Shown: positions 8,933-16,445 of the stretch, in pieces
Layout: each line of letters begins with the position of its first letter
Position numbering within the stretch: position 1 is the first letter of the stretch
Made by a program: the position numbers and the translations under genes
The notes under the pieces: model-generated
What the model was told of the DNA's origin: nothing
What the model saw: only the letters and a program-made list of their open reading frames with translations
Databases searched by the model: none
NCBI RefSeq assembly: GCF_000013885.1
Contig: NC_007964.1
Coordinates: 3,830,001-3,894,000, forward strand
DNA: 64,000 nt
From: Nitrobacter hamburgensis X14
Lineage (GTDB): Bacteria > Pseudomonadota > Alphaproteobacteria > Rhizobiales > Xanthobacteraceae
Direction of reading: 5' to 3'

Positions 8933-9215
8933 ACGCCTTTGCGGCAGGTATGGCCGTGACCCGCGAAGGTTCCGACCAGCGGGGCAACGGTGTCCTGCCG
9001 GAAAAGCAGGGCTTGCACTCTTCACAATCCTGTCACGCTGCCTGTAGTATGCCGGCGCTAGCCGCCTCAAAAGCCGAAGCGGCCGACATGGAGATCGGAC
9101 GCGCTCCGCAAAGGTGCCGGTTTTGCGATCAGGATGCGCTCGGTCATAGCTATTGGATGCATTTTCCGCGGCAAACCGGCGTTCGCTTTGCCGGGAAGGG
9201 CTCTGGAGGCGCTAT
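8933..9215. other. intergenic region before the HNH gene
   Basis: Between the PAS kinase stop and the chosen TTG start of the HNH gene. Apart from the GGAGG ribosome-binding site at 9205-9209, I see no convincing gene, repeat or terminator. Open frames here lack good start signals. Confidence 0.5.
9205..9209 (+). promoter_or_regulatory. ribosome-binding site deciding a TTG start
   Basis: GGAGG with a six-base spacer to TTG at 9216. No comparable site precedes ATG 9153, so this fixes the start of the HNH gene. Confidence 0.8.
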
Positions 9216-9773
9216 TTGAACGCGCATGTCTCCCAAGGCGGCTGGCCGGTGCTGGTCCTGAATGCGGACTTCCGGCCGCTGAGTTACTATCCGTTGTCCC
9301 TTTGGTCGTGGCAGGACGCGATCAAGGCGGTCTTCCTTGAGCGTGTCAATATCGTCGAACATTACGACCGAGCCGTACGCAGCCCCTCGTTCGAAATTCA
9401 GCTCCCGAGCGTGGTGTCGCTGAAATCCTTCGTCAAACCGTCGACCCATCCCGCCTTCACCCGCTTCAACGTGTTCCTGCGCGACAGGTTCATGTGCCAG
9501 TACTGCACGGCGAGCGAGGACCTCACCTTCGACCACATCATCCCGCGCAGCAAGGGCGGCCAGACCACGTGGGATAACGTCGTCGCAGCCTGCTCGCCGT
9601 GCAATCTGCGCAAGGGAAACCTGACGCCGCGTCAGGCGGGGATGTTTCCGCGCCAGGCGCCGTTCGCGCCGACCGTGCATCAACTGCATCGCAACGGCAG
9701 GCTGTTCCCGCCGAACTATCTGCACGATAGCTGGCTGGATTATCTCTATTGGGATACCGAGCTCGATCCGTAA
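9216..9773 (+). CDS. HNH endonuclease family protein, TTG start
   Basis: HNH nuclease-fold protein of 185 aa. The core is FDHIIPRSKGG followed by TTWDNVVAACSPCN, with zinc-ligand pairs CQYC and CSPC. The TTG at 9216 is chosen because GGAGG at 9205-9209 lies six bases upstream and because NAHVSQGGWPVLVLNADFRP is the conserved N-terminus. The longer frame from ATG 9153 adds 21 residues of poor quality and has no such site. Stand-alone HNH proteins of this type are widespread in bacteria and of unproven function. The gene lies outside any visible restriction or phage locus. Confidence 0.87.
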   Translation: MNAHVSQGGWPVLVLNADFRPLSYYPLSLWSWQDAIKAVFLERVNIVEHYDRAVRSPSFEIQLPSVVSLKSFVKPSTHPAFTRFNVFLRDRFMCQYCTASEDLTFDHIIPRSKGGQTTWDNVVAACSPCNLRKGNLTPRQAGMFPRQAPFAPTVHQLHRNGRLFPPNYLHDSWLDYLYWDTELDP

Positions 9774-9906
9774 GATCGGCAGGCCGCCTGGGTGCCGTCA
9801 TGCCGCTTTCGCCGCGAACGTTTGGCGCATAAGATCGTTTGTACGGCTGCCTTTCTGATCGGCGACAGGACGGCCGCACGGGTCTGCGTCGAACGGAGAA
9901 ATCCGC

Positions 9907-10878
9907 ATGGCTTCATTGACCGAGTGGAAGGTGCCGGCCGCGGCGCAGCCACACCATGGCGACTACGAATTCGATCTGGACCGCGCGCTGTCCGCGGTGG
10001 TTGGGCTGCATTCGATCATTCCGGCCGACGCCTTTACCGCGGACACCCTCGGCGCCGAGCGCGCAGGCAACGGCGTCGTGATCGACGACGGCCTCGTTCT
10101 GACCATCGGGTACCTCATCACCGAGGCGGAAACGGTGTGGCTGCATCTCGCCGACGGCCGCGTGGTGCAGGCGGACACGCTCGGCATCGACCGGGAGAGC
10201 GGCTTCGGTCTGGTGCAGGCGCTCGGCCGGCTCGACCTCGAGCCGCTGCCGCTGGGTTCGTCGGCCGCGGCCGGACTGAACGACCGGGTCGTGGTGGGCG
10301 GCGTCGGCGGCCGGACCCGCTCGCTCGCCGGCCGTATCGCCGCCAAGCAGGAGTTCGCCGGCTACTGGGAATACCTGATCGACGACGCCATCTTCACCCA
10401 CCCGGCCCATCCCAACTGGGGCGGCGCCGGCGTGATATCGGCGGCGGGCGAACTGATCGGGATCGGCTCGCTGCAACTCGAGCGCGAGCACGGCGGCCAG
10501 AGCGAGCATCTCAACATGAACGTGCCGATCGATCTGCTGAAGCCTGCGCTCGACGACCTGCGGAAATTCGGACGGGTCAACAAGCCGGCCCGGCCCTGGC
10601 TCGGCATCTACGCCACCGAGATCGAGGACAGAATCGTCGCGGTCGGAATTGCGCCGAAGGGACCGGCTGCCCGCGCCGAACTCCGCACCGGCGACGTGAT
10701 CCTTGCGGTGAAGGGAGAAAAGGTGTCGGACCAGGCGCAGTTCTACCGAAAATTATGGGCACTGGGTCCCGCAGGCGTCGACGTGCCGCTGACGCTCTAT
10801 CGCGAGGGGGACATCTTCGACGTGGTGGTGGCATCGACCGACCGCGACCGGATGCTGAAGAAGCCGCAGCTCCACTGA
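9907..10878 (+). CDS. HtrA/DegP-like protein with trypsin fold and PDZ domain, catalytic triad lost
   Basis: A 323-aa protein with a trypsin-like region (residues about 28-210) and one PDZ domain (about 225-315, with KPARPWLGIYA, PAARAELRTGDVILAVKGEKV). No signal peptide or membrane segment is seen. Aligned to HtrA, the three catalytic sites are replaced. GLVLTIGYLITEA puts Tyr69 where the His should be. GIDRESGFGLVQ puts Gly99 in place of the Asp. HPNWGGAG has Trp171 in place of the Ser of GNSGG. It is therefore predicted to be an inactive pseudoprotease that binds peptides or partners in the cytoplasm. The fold is confident; the role is unknown. Confidence 0.85.
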   Translation: MASLTEWKVPAAAQPHHGDYEFDLDRALSAVVGLHSIIPADAFTADTLGAERAGNGVVIDDGLVLTIGYLITEAETVWLHLADGRVVQADTLGIDRESGFGLVQALGRLDLEPLPLGSSAAAGLNDRVVVGGVGGRTRSLAGRIAAKQEFAGYWEYLIDDAIFTHPAHPNWGGAGVISAAGELIGIGSLQLEREHGGQSEHLNMNVPIDLLKPALDDLRKFGRVNKPARPWLGIYATEIEDRIVAVGIAPKGPAARAELRTGDVILAVKGEKVSDQAQFYRKLWALGPAGVDVPLTLYREGDIFDVVVASTDRDRMLKKPQLH

Positions 10879-10953
10879 TACGGCGCCGCTCGTTTCACCA
10901 CGTCGATACCGGGCCTACCGGGTGGTGACGATCCAGTCGACCTCATCCCGCAT

Positions 10954-11406
10954 TTATTGCGGCGACGCACCCGGCGGAATGCCGAGCAGGCTCGCAAGAC
11001 GCGCGCGGGGCGCCACCAGATCGGCCAGCGTATACCCTTCAAGGACCTCCATGAACGCTTCCCGCGCCCGCTCCAGCGCGCGCTTGAGCACGCAGCTCGG
11101 ATTGATCATGCAGGGCGCATTGACCGGCTTGAAGCACGTCACGATCGCCATATCAGGCTCGGTGGTGCGAATGACCTCGGCAAGGCTGATCGCCTCGACC
11201 GGCTTGGCGAGGCGCAACCCGCCGCCCCGGCCGCGCACCGTCTCGATGTATCCGGCCACACCCAGTTGATGAACCACCTTCATCAGGTGGGCCTCGGAAA
11301 TATCGTAGCTTCCGGCGATCTCGGCGATTGTCGACAGCCCGTCGGATTTGAGCGCGAGGTACATCAGTACCCGCAACGCATAGTCCGAATAGGTGGTGAG
11401 TCGCAT
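10954..11406 (-). CDS. nsrR: NsrR-type Rrf2 family nitric oxide-sensing repressor
   Basis: Winged-helix Rrf2 regulator of 150 aa. The N-terminus MRLTTYSDYALRVLMYLAL and the recognition segment SEAHLMKVVHQL are NsrR-like. Cys91, Cys99 and Cys105 (C-x7-C-x5-C) are placed to bind the Fe-S cluster that reacts with NO. It is divergent from a small membrane protein and a truncated haemoglobin gene, and a near-perfect 27-bp palindrome lies in the shared promoter. The expected role is repression of that operon, and of itself, until NO damages the cluster. Confidence 0.9.
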   Translation of the reverse strand: MRLTTYSDYALRVLMYLALKSDGLSTIAEIAGSYDISEAHLMKVVHQLGVAGYIETVRGRGGGLRLAKPVEAISLAEVIRTTEPDMAIVTCFKPVNAPCMINPSCVLKRALERAREAFMEVLEGYTLADLVAPRARLASLLGIPPGASPQ

Positions 11407-11434
11407 GCCATGTCTCCCGTTGGGGCCGTCACAT

Positions 11435-11461
11435 AAAAGCTATATTTTAAATATTGCTTTT
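11435..11461. promoter_or_regulatory. NsrR-type operator palindrome
   Basis: The left arm AAAAGCTATATTT and right arm AAATATTGCTTTT flank a single T. Twelve of 13 base pairs are perfectly symmetric. It lies 29 bp upstream of nsrR and 49 bp upstream of the 64-aa gene, so it could control both directions. The AT-rich dyad with an AAG...CTT frame is the form known for NsrR sites; use by this NsrR is inferred. Confidence 0.8.
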
Positions 11462-11509
11462 AGGCAACCGCGGATGTATAGCGGTGTTATCCTTTTGAAG
11501 GGAGGTTCC

Positions 11510-11704
11510 ATGAGCTCCGCGAGCAAAAGCCACACGATCAGTGATAGCATTGCAAAGCCCTTTCTGCTGCCGGGAACGCTCGTCTGCAACGCCGTCGGAA
11601 TCCACGGCAACAACCCCAGCGATTATTCCGACCTGGTCCGCATGTTGGTCAACTCGTTGATCTGGACAGTAGCCGGGGTCATCGTTATGGCTTTCTTCGC
11701 ATGA
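11510..11704 (+). CDS. small membrane protein in the NsrR/haemoglobin operon
   Basis: A 64-aa protein. The ATG at 11510 is preceded by GGGAGG four bases away, a strong ribosome-binding site. Its stop overlaps the haemoglobin start as ATGA at 11701-11704. The last 20 residues (VNSLIWTVAGVIVMAFFA) form one membrane segment. The middle carries GIHGNNPSDYSDLVRM, a patterned polar stretch. I do not recognise a family. Tight coupling to the haemoglobin and the shared NsrR operator suggest a part in NO or oxygen handling at the membrane, for example as an anchor or partner. Confidence 0.8.
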   Translation: MSSASKSHTISDSIAKPFLLPGTLVCNAVGIHGNNPSDYSDLVRMLVNSLIWTVAGVIVMAFFA

Positions 11705-12123
11705 CGCTCGCGTTCGAAAAAATGGATCATGTGTCCGAGGACGGTATCGTCCGGCTGGTCGACGCCTTTTATACGAAGGTGCGCGCCGATTCCGAACTGG
11801 GGCCGATCTTCGAGAACAAGATCAAGGACAACTGGCCCCATCATCTCGAGAAGATGTACGCATTCTGGTCGTCGGTAATGCTGACCACCGGCCGCTACAA
11901 GGGCAATCCCATGATGAAGCACATGGTGATACCCGGCATGAGACCGGAGCTGTTCACCCAATGGCTCGCGCTGTTCGACGAGACCTGCGGCGAGCTTTGC
12001 GACGATACGGTCCGTGCTGCGTTCATGGAAAAGGCCGAGCGCATCGCGGAGAGCCTGAAAATCGCGGTATTCTATCGACCCGACCGGCCGTGGCCGCCGC
12101 AGGCATCGGCGGGCCCGACCTGA
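11701..12123 (+). CDS. group III (P-type) truncated haemoglobin
   Basis: Haem protein of 140 aa. The features FYTKVRADSELGPIF, the FWSSVMLTTGRYKGNPM region and KHMVIPGMRPELFTQWLALF match group III truncated haemoglobins. The His in KHM is the proximal haem ligand, and the Trp in FTQW is the conserved G-helix Trp. Proteins of this group bind O2 and NO and are often induced by nitrosative or microaerobic stress. It is translationally coupled to the small membrane protein upstream and is probably controlled by NsrR. Confidence 0.93.
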   Translation: MTLAFEKMDHVSEDGIVRLVDAFYTKVRADSELGPIFENKIKDNWPHHLEKMYAFWSSVMLTTGRYKGNPMMKHMVIPGMRPELFTQWLALFDETCGELCDDTVRAAFMEKAERIAESLKIAVFYRPDRPWPPQASAGPT

Positions 12124-12130
12124 CGCCGCA

Positions 12131-12802
12131 TCACTTCTTTTTCGCGGCTGCCGCCTTGCGCGCATCCGCGATGGCCTGATCAAACTGCGCCATCGTCAGC
12201 GGGCCGGGCACGCGGAATTTTCCGATTATGAACGCCGGCGTCCCGTTGAATCCGAAGGCGGCCGCCTGATCGTTGTTGCGCTTCAAAATGGTATCGATCG
12301 TGCCGGCGTTGGCGGCCATGTCCTTCAGCGCGCGATCGACATCGATCGTCGCACCGGCCAGCAGATCGCGGATGCGCGGCTCGGTCAATCGTGAACTGGT
12401 GCTCATCAGGGCTTCGTGGGCGGCAATGAACTTGCCCTGGTATTTTGTCGCCAGCGCCAGACGTGACGCATAGACAGAGACGGGCCCGAGGATCGGCCAG
12501 TCCTTGAAGATCAGCCGGACCTTGCCGTCGTCGTGCACCACCTGCGCCAGTTCCGGCGCGAGCTTGCGGCAGTACGGACAGTTATAATCGAAATACTCGA
12601 CGATGGTGACGTCGCCGTGCTCGTTGCCCGCCGGAGGAATCTCCGGATCGCGCAACACTCGCGCCTCGGTCAGAACCTCGTCGGGGACGTCGGCAAGCGC
12701 CGGTGCGCGCCCCAGCCCCGCCATTGCCGCCCCCAGGCTGAGGGCGCCGAGCATCCGGCGTCTGGTCGTCGTGATGCTGGTCCGGTCTTGCGATTTGAGC
12801 AT
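12131..12802 (-). CDS. DsbA-family thiol:disulfide oxidoreductase with Tat-like signal
   Basis: Periplasmic thioredoxin-fold protein of 223 aa. The N-terminus TTTRRRMLGALSLGAAMAGLG looks like a twin-arginine signal (quoted around residues 12-31). After FDYNCPYCRKL, which holds the CPYC active site, FNGTPAFIIG gives the cis-proline loop. The layout VTIVEYFDYNCPYC places it in the DsbA/27-kDa outer-membrane-protein-like (DSBA_Com1) group. It converges with the haemoglobin gene; a DsbB homologue is encoded 1.1 kb away on the same strand. Confidence 0.9.
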   Translation of the reverse strand: MLKSQDRTSITTTRRRMLGALSLGAAMAGLGRAPALADVPDEVLTEARVLRDPEIPPAGNEHGDVTIVEYFDYNCPYCRKLAPELAQVVHDDGKVRLIFKDWPILGPVSVYASRLALATKYQGKFIAAHEALMSTSSRLTEPRIRDLLAGATIDVDRALKDMAANAGTIDTILKRNNDQAAAFGFNGTPAFIIGKFRVPGPLTMAQFDQAIADARKAAAAKKK

Positions 12803-12808
12803 TGTCGA

Positions 12809-13282
12809 TCAAACGCCCTTCAGCCGCTTGTTGCATTCGCTGTAGTAGCCGCCGCCCTTCATGATCCACTTCAACCCGCCATTGGTGTTGGTGGCCTTGT
12901 TGGCCTTGTATTGATCCAGGCAGGTGTGCTCGCGCGCCTTGCCTGCGGACTCGTTGGCATATTTCGGCGACACCGCCGACGGGAAGGTCGCATTGCCGAC
13001 CGGCGCGGCGGGCGCCGTCGCGGTCCTCGGCGCAGGCCTGGCTGCGGCTGCCGCCGGAGCGCCGGCCGGAGTCGCAGCAGGTGCTGCTGCGGCGGCTCCG
13101 CCCGCTCCGCACTGGCTCTTGCGGAAATCATTCCACTTCTGGCCGTTGAGCGTGCCAGCGGATTTCGCGGCCTGATACTTCGCGCTGCATTCCTGTGCGG
13201 TCAGCGCCCTGGCGGGCAACACCGAAAGCGCAAGCAGGCCGGATGCCATCAGGGCGCCGAGCAATTTCAGGTGACCTGTCAT
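12809..13282 (-). CDS. secreted Cys-containing hypothetical protein with Ala/Pro linker
   Basis: A 157-aa protein. The ATG at 13282 is preceded by GGGAGGA and opens a clear signal peptide ending at PARA. Two Cys-pair segments (ECSAKYQAAKSAGTLNGQKW ending in SQCG, and CLDQYKANKATN ending in SECNKRLKGV) are separated by an Ala/Pro/Thr-rich linker of about 50 residues. The first segment resembles a PsiF-like repeat; the second has a similar layout. It ends six bases from the DsbA-like gene on the same strand, so it could be a substrate of that oxidase. Function unknown. Confidence 0.8.
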   Translation of the reverse strand: MTGHLKLLGALMASGLLALSVLPARALTAQECSAKYQAAKSAGTLNGQKWNDFRKSQCGAGGAAAAAPAATPAGAPAAAAARPAPRTATAPAAPVGNATFPSAVSPKYANESAGKAREHTCLDQYKANKATNTNGGLKWIMKGGGYYSECNKRLKGV

Positions 13283-13321
13283 GTCTGTCCTCCCGGGACA
13301 TCGAGGATGGGGCCGATATCC

Positions 13322-13372
13322 TAGCGCATGATCCGCCAAAGTGTGAGCGGTTTGGCGAAACCAGAATCCACT
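13322..13372. repeat. degenerate copy of a GCATGATC-type hairpin repeat
   Basis: GCATGATCCGCCAAAGTG followed by GCGGTTTGGCGAAACC can form a partial hairpin (CCGCCAAA with TTTGGCG). It resembles the element at 57929-57976 and lies in the gap before the PsiF-like gene. Confidence 0.4.
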
Positions 13373-13534
13373 TTTGCTGGTCGCGCTCGAGCGGCCGCCC
13401 GCCGTTTCAACGGCGCGCCCGAACCGGCGGTCTAAAAAAATCGGCCGCATGGTTCAGGTCGCCCCGATTCCGTTCAGCCGCCGTTCAGCCGGGCTCCGCG
13501 ACGGTGACGCCCTCAACAACCCAAGGGGTTTCTC

Positions 13535-13789
13535 ATGACCATGTCTTCCCGCGTCATCGCGATCGTCGCCGCATCGTTGCTGCTTGGTGGAACGGCATTC
13601 GCACAAACCATGGCGCCCGCGACGCCCGCGCCGGCTTCAAAGATGGCGCCCGCCACCAAGAAGGTCCAGAAGCCGCACACCGCGGCTTCGCTCGAATGCT
13701 CGAAGGAAGCCGACGCCAAGGGCCTGCATGGCAAGGAGCGCAAGAAATTCCGCTCCGAGTGCAAGTCCAAGGCGGCCAAGCCGAACTGA
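13535..13789 (+). CDS. PsiF-repeat family periplasmic protein
   Basis: An 84-aa protein with a signal peptide (MTMSSRVIAIVAASLLLGG, cleavage near AFAQ), a short Ala/Pro/Lys linker and one C-terminal PsiF repeat: SLECSKEADAKGLHGKERKK ending in SECKSKAAK. The two Cys residues are 20 apart. E. coli PsiF is induced by phosphate starvation, but the molecular function is unknown. No Pho box was identified here. Divergent from the Cys-containing secreted protein. Confidence 0.85.
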   Translation: MTMSSRVIAIVAASLLLGGTAFAQTMAPATPAPASKMAPATKKVQKPHTAASLECSKEADAKGLHGKERKKFRSECKSKAAKPN

Positions 13790-13903
13790 TCCGGCGCGTC
13801 CGATAGTGTCGGTCGGTCAACCACCACCGACACTATCGGGCTTGCCATCCGGCAGTCCGCACAAGAGCGGTTGATGCCTCGATCAAGCTTACCTGGCCAA
13901 AAA

Positions 13904-14476
13904 TTAGCTGGCCGAGGTTACCTGACCCCACCCTGCCCTGACCCAGCCTGCCAAAGCCGCGATACCCCACCCCGCGATCGCCGCCATCAGCAGCGAGATC
14001 AGCGCGTTGTAGCCGGCAAGCGACAGGCCGAGGAAGCGCCACTGCACCTCGTCGCAGCGCACGACCTTCACCTTGTCGAGGTTGTCGAGCAGGCCTGCCT
14101 TGCCGAGATCGAGCACCGGCCCGGTGCAATCGGTCGGTCCCGGCCAGAAACCCCATTCGACGCCGGCATGATAGGCGCCGAGTCCGGCATTGCCGAGTGC
14201 GGCCAGCACGAGAACGGCGAGAGCCGGGATGATGAGGCAACGTGGCGCGCCCTTCGCTGCGGCAAACGCCACGAGCAGGCCGAGGGGGACCGCAAGATAG
14301 TAAGCATAACGCTGCTCGAGGCAGAGCGGGCACGGCTGGATGTCCAGCGCGAACTGGAAGAACCAGGCGCCTGCGATCGTCGCCGCAGCGATGAGAGCCA
14401 CGGCCAGCGCCGCGGCGAAGCCGGTTTTTTTGCCGCGGACCACAGAGGAGGATTTCACGGCGGCATCGGGGTTCAC
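13904..14476 (-). CDS. dsbB: disulfide bond formation protein B
   Basis: Inner-membrane quinone-dependent oxidase that reoxidises DsbA-type proteins; 190 aa from the GTG at 14476, which has GGAG seven bases upstream. Four membrane segments are visible. The first periplasmic Cys pair is in QPCPLCLEQRYAYY; the second pair is formed by DCTGP and RCDEVQW. The open frame extends further upstream into repeat DNA, but that part has no DsbB-like sequence, so the GTG start is preferred. The DsbA-like gene at 12131-12802 is a plausible partner. Confidence 0.88.
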   Translation of the reverse strand: MNPDAAVKSSSVVRGKKTGFAAALAVALIAAATIAGAWFFQFALDIQPCPLCLEQRYAYYLAVPLGLLVAFAAAKGAPRCLIIPALAVLVLAALGNAGLGAYHAGVEWGFWPGPTDCTGPVLDLGKAGLLDNLDKVKVVRCDEVQWRFLGLSLAGYNALISLLMAAIAGWGIAALAGWVRAGWGQVTSAS

Positions 14477-14571
14477 GGCTGGCTCCGGCTGGCTGCTTCG
14501 CTTGCGCCATGCGTCGTAACCTCGGGCCTTGCCGCTGTCGAGCCGGTGACCATCACACTGCGGTGTTTCCG

Positions 14572-14713
14572 GCCGTCGTCTCCGCGCACGCGGGGACCCA
14601 TACGCCGTGTCGTCACCATTAAGGCACGGCCTCGTGATGCTCGCGACGACGATCCGCCCATTACACCATAAACGTCCAGGATTATGGCTCCCCGCGCGCG
14701 CGGGGACGACGGC
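14572..14713. repeat. small element bounded by 28-bp inverted repeats
   Basis: Left end 14572-14599 begins GCCGTCGTCTCCGCGC; right end 14686-14713 reads as its reverse complement with 25 of 28 matches. Each end is itself a hairpin (CCCGCG with CGCGGGG). The 86-bp interior codes for nothing evident. It looks like a REP doublet or miniature inverted-repeat element. The rest of the 14477-14878 gap shows no gene. Confidence 0.7.
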
Positions 14714-14878
14714 AAGATGTGGCGCTGCGCATGGCATGCCCCATATCACCGGGTCAAGGTGGCAAGCATCCCTCAGACCACTACCACAGCTTGCCGCGCC
14801 GGGTTGACCGGCAGGGAACGACCGCTATAGTCCGCCCGCTTCGCAAGGTCCCCGCCTCTTTCGGCGCGGCCCGCGAAT

Positions 14879-14963
14879 GCCCCTGTGGCGGAACTGGTAG
14901 ACGCGCTCGACTCAAAATCGAGTTCCGCAAGGAGTGCTGGTTCGATTCCGGCCAGGGGCACCA
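14879..14963 (+). tRNA. tRNA-Leu (anticodon CAA)
   Basis: An 85-nt class II tRNA with a long variable arm. The acceptor stem is GCCCCTG paired with CAGGGGC, then discriminator A and an encoded CCA at 14961-14963. The anticodon loop CTCAAAA is closed by CTCGA/TCGAG, giving CAA, which reads UUG leucine codons. The T arm contains GGTTCGATTCC. Confidence 0.97.
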
Positions 14964-15101
14964 TTCCCGAACTGATTTTTTTCAGACATTGGGGCGGGTT
15001 GGCCGGGCGAACGCGGATCGGCGTTTGCCCCGATAACCCGGATCTTGGTCTCCGAGACAATCACCCGCGCACCGGAAGCCTTTCTTGCGAGCATGAGTTG
15101 C

Positions 15102-15130
15102 TTGACTCGTTATATCTACATGGATACAGA
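15102..15130 (+). promoter_or_regulatory. possible promoter of the GIDDTD-TonB cassette
   Basis: TTGACT and TACAGA separated by 17 bases, 82 bp before the first gene. The -10 match is weak. The stretch from 15108 begins CGTTATAT and continues to TACAGACG, which loosely recalls ModE molybdate boxes; this is only a resemblance. Confidence 0.3.
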
Positions 15131-15211
15131 CGAATAATAGTTGCTTTTTTTGGTTGATAAATTTGGCTTTCGCGCAGGGTCGAGCGCGTCATTCTGAATT
15201 GGATCCAGGTC

Positions 15212-15949
15212 GTGATTCTCGTTGGCATCGACGACACCGATAATCTTGAAAGCCATGGAACGGGCTACCTCTCGCGGCAGTTGGGTGCGCTGATTGCCGC
15301 CTCCGGGATCGCACGGGTCGATGAGATTACCCGCCATCAGTTGCTCTTCGATCGCCGTATTCCCTACACATCGCACAACAGCTCGCTGTGTTTGCGGGTT
15401 GAACTGCAGTCGGGCGACACCTCCGCCTTGGTGAATATGTGCCGGACCTATCTGCTGGAGAACAGCGCCGTCGGATCCGATGCCGGATTGTGCATCGCGG
15501 CCTGGTCCGACGTCCGGCCTGTTGTCGAGGATTTCGGCTTCAAGGCGAAAAAGGAAATCCTCACCCAGGACCAGGCGCGCGATCTGGCGCGCCGCGAGGG
15601 GCTGTTTCTCGAGGGACTGACCGGCGATCATGGCGGCGTGATCGGCGCGCTTGCCGCGGTCGGCCTGCGCAAGAGCGGTCGCGACGGTCGCATCGCCTGG
15701 CGGCCGGGTCTGCGCGAAACCCGCGGCATTGTGACGGGTGCCCATCTTCTGACCCACTCCGGAATCGATGCCATTCGCCAGGTCCATAGCGGCGAGCCGG
15801 TGGACGCATCCGACCGCATCAGCGTCAACCCCTGGCCGCGCGGCGTCATGATCGATGGCCGGGCGGTTCTCCTCGTCGAACCAACAGGAAACCCCAATGA
15901 GCAGTGTCAATGGCAGCTCGCCCCAAAGGATATTCTTCGGCAGTACTGA
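15212..15949 (+). CDS. TiaS-like GIDDTD-domain protein of unknown function
   Basis: A 245-aa soluble protein. The N-terminus MILVGIDDTDNLESHGTGYL matches the opening motif of archaeal tRNA-Ile2 agmatinylcytidine synthetase (TiaS). The OB-fold and zinc-ribbon parts of TiaS are not seen, so tRNA modification is doubtful. Other notable stretches are GSDAGLCIAAW, GLTGDHGGVIGALAAVGLR and NPWPRGVMIDGRAVLLVEP. The start is GTG at 15212. The next gene begins inside this one (53-bp overlap) and a TonB-dependent receptor follows, so it is probably the cytoplasmic member of an uptake cassette, perhaps an ATP-dependent ligand-modifying enzyme. That role is inference. Confidence 0.75.
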   Translation: MILVGIDDTDNLESHGTGYLSRQLGALIAASGIARVDEITRHQLLFDRRIPYTSHNSSLCLRVELQSGDTSALVNMCRTYLLENSAVGSDAGLCIAAWSDVRPVVEDFGFKAKKEILTQDQARDLARREGLFLEGLTGDHGGVIGALAAVGLRKSGRDGRIAWRPGLRETRGIVTGAHLLTHSGIDAIRQVHSGEPVDASDRISVNPWPRGVMIDGRAVLLVEPTGNPNEQCQWQLAPKDILRQY

Positions 15950-16436
15950 CGCGGCGGTCAGCGTAGCTTCCGGTTTCGGCATCTGTCTGATCGCCGGCGG
16001 GCTGGTCTGGGCGGTCGACGCCTGGCTGCGGCTGCCGCTGCATCTGCCCGGTTGGCGCGGCCTGATCGTGATGGCGATAGTGGTGGCGGCGCGCGGTGTC
16101 ACAGGGTTACCGTGGGCGGCCTCCGCCGCCGTCTGCAGCGCCGCCGTTGTCGGCTTCGCCGCTGGTAACATCGGTCCTCACGGCGCTCTGATCTATCTGC
16201 TGCCGGGGTTGATCATCGATTCTTTTGGGTTGCTCGGCCCGGCGTGGCGCAGTTCGCTTTTGCGCATCGGCTTTTCCGCCGGCGTCGCGAACGCGGCCAA
16301 GTTCATCGGCATTCTCTCCTTCGGCGCCGGCTTTCGGGGCGTCGGATTCCTCCTTCCGCTATCCAGCCATTTCCTGTTCGGCCTGGCCGGCGGCGCTTTC
16401 GCTGCATTCGTGCTGATGCGTGCAGGCAGAAAGTGA
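15897..16436 (+). CDS. S-component-like integral membrane protein
   Basis: A 179-aa membrane protein with five or six hydrophobic segments. The ATG at 15897 has AGGAA just upstream and lies inside the preceding gene. The stretch GNIGPHGALIYLLPGLIID resembles substrate-binding membrane proteins of the ECF type (S components such as BioY or ThiW), but the similarity is only in pattern. No ECF ATPase or T component is present in the window. It stands between the GIDDTD protein and a TonB receptor, nine bases before the latter, which suggests it carries the imported ligand across the inner membrane. Confidence 0.65.
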   Translation: MSSVNGSSPQRIFFGSTDAAVSVASGFGICLIAGGLVWAVDAWLRLPLHLPGWRGLIVMAIVVAARGVTGLPWAASAAVCSAAVVGFAAGNIGPHGALIYLLPGLIIDSFGLLGPAWRSSLLRIGFSAGVANAAKFIGILSFGAGFRGVGFLLPLSSHFLFGLAGGAFAAFVLMRAGRK

Positions 16437-16445
16437 ATCCAAACG

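Noticed and set aside
14885..15157. Plus-strand open frame starting in the tRNA gene
   Set aside because: Its start is inside tRNA-Leu and it has no independent support.
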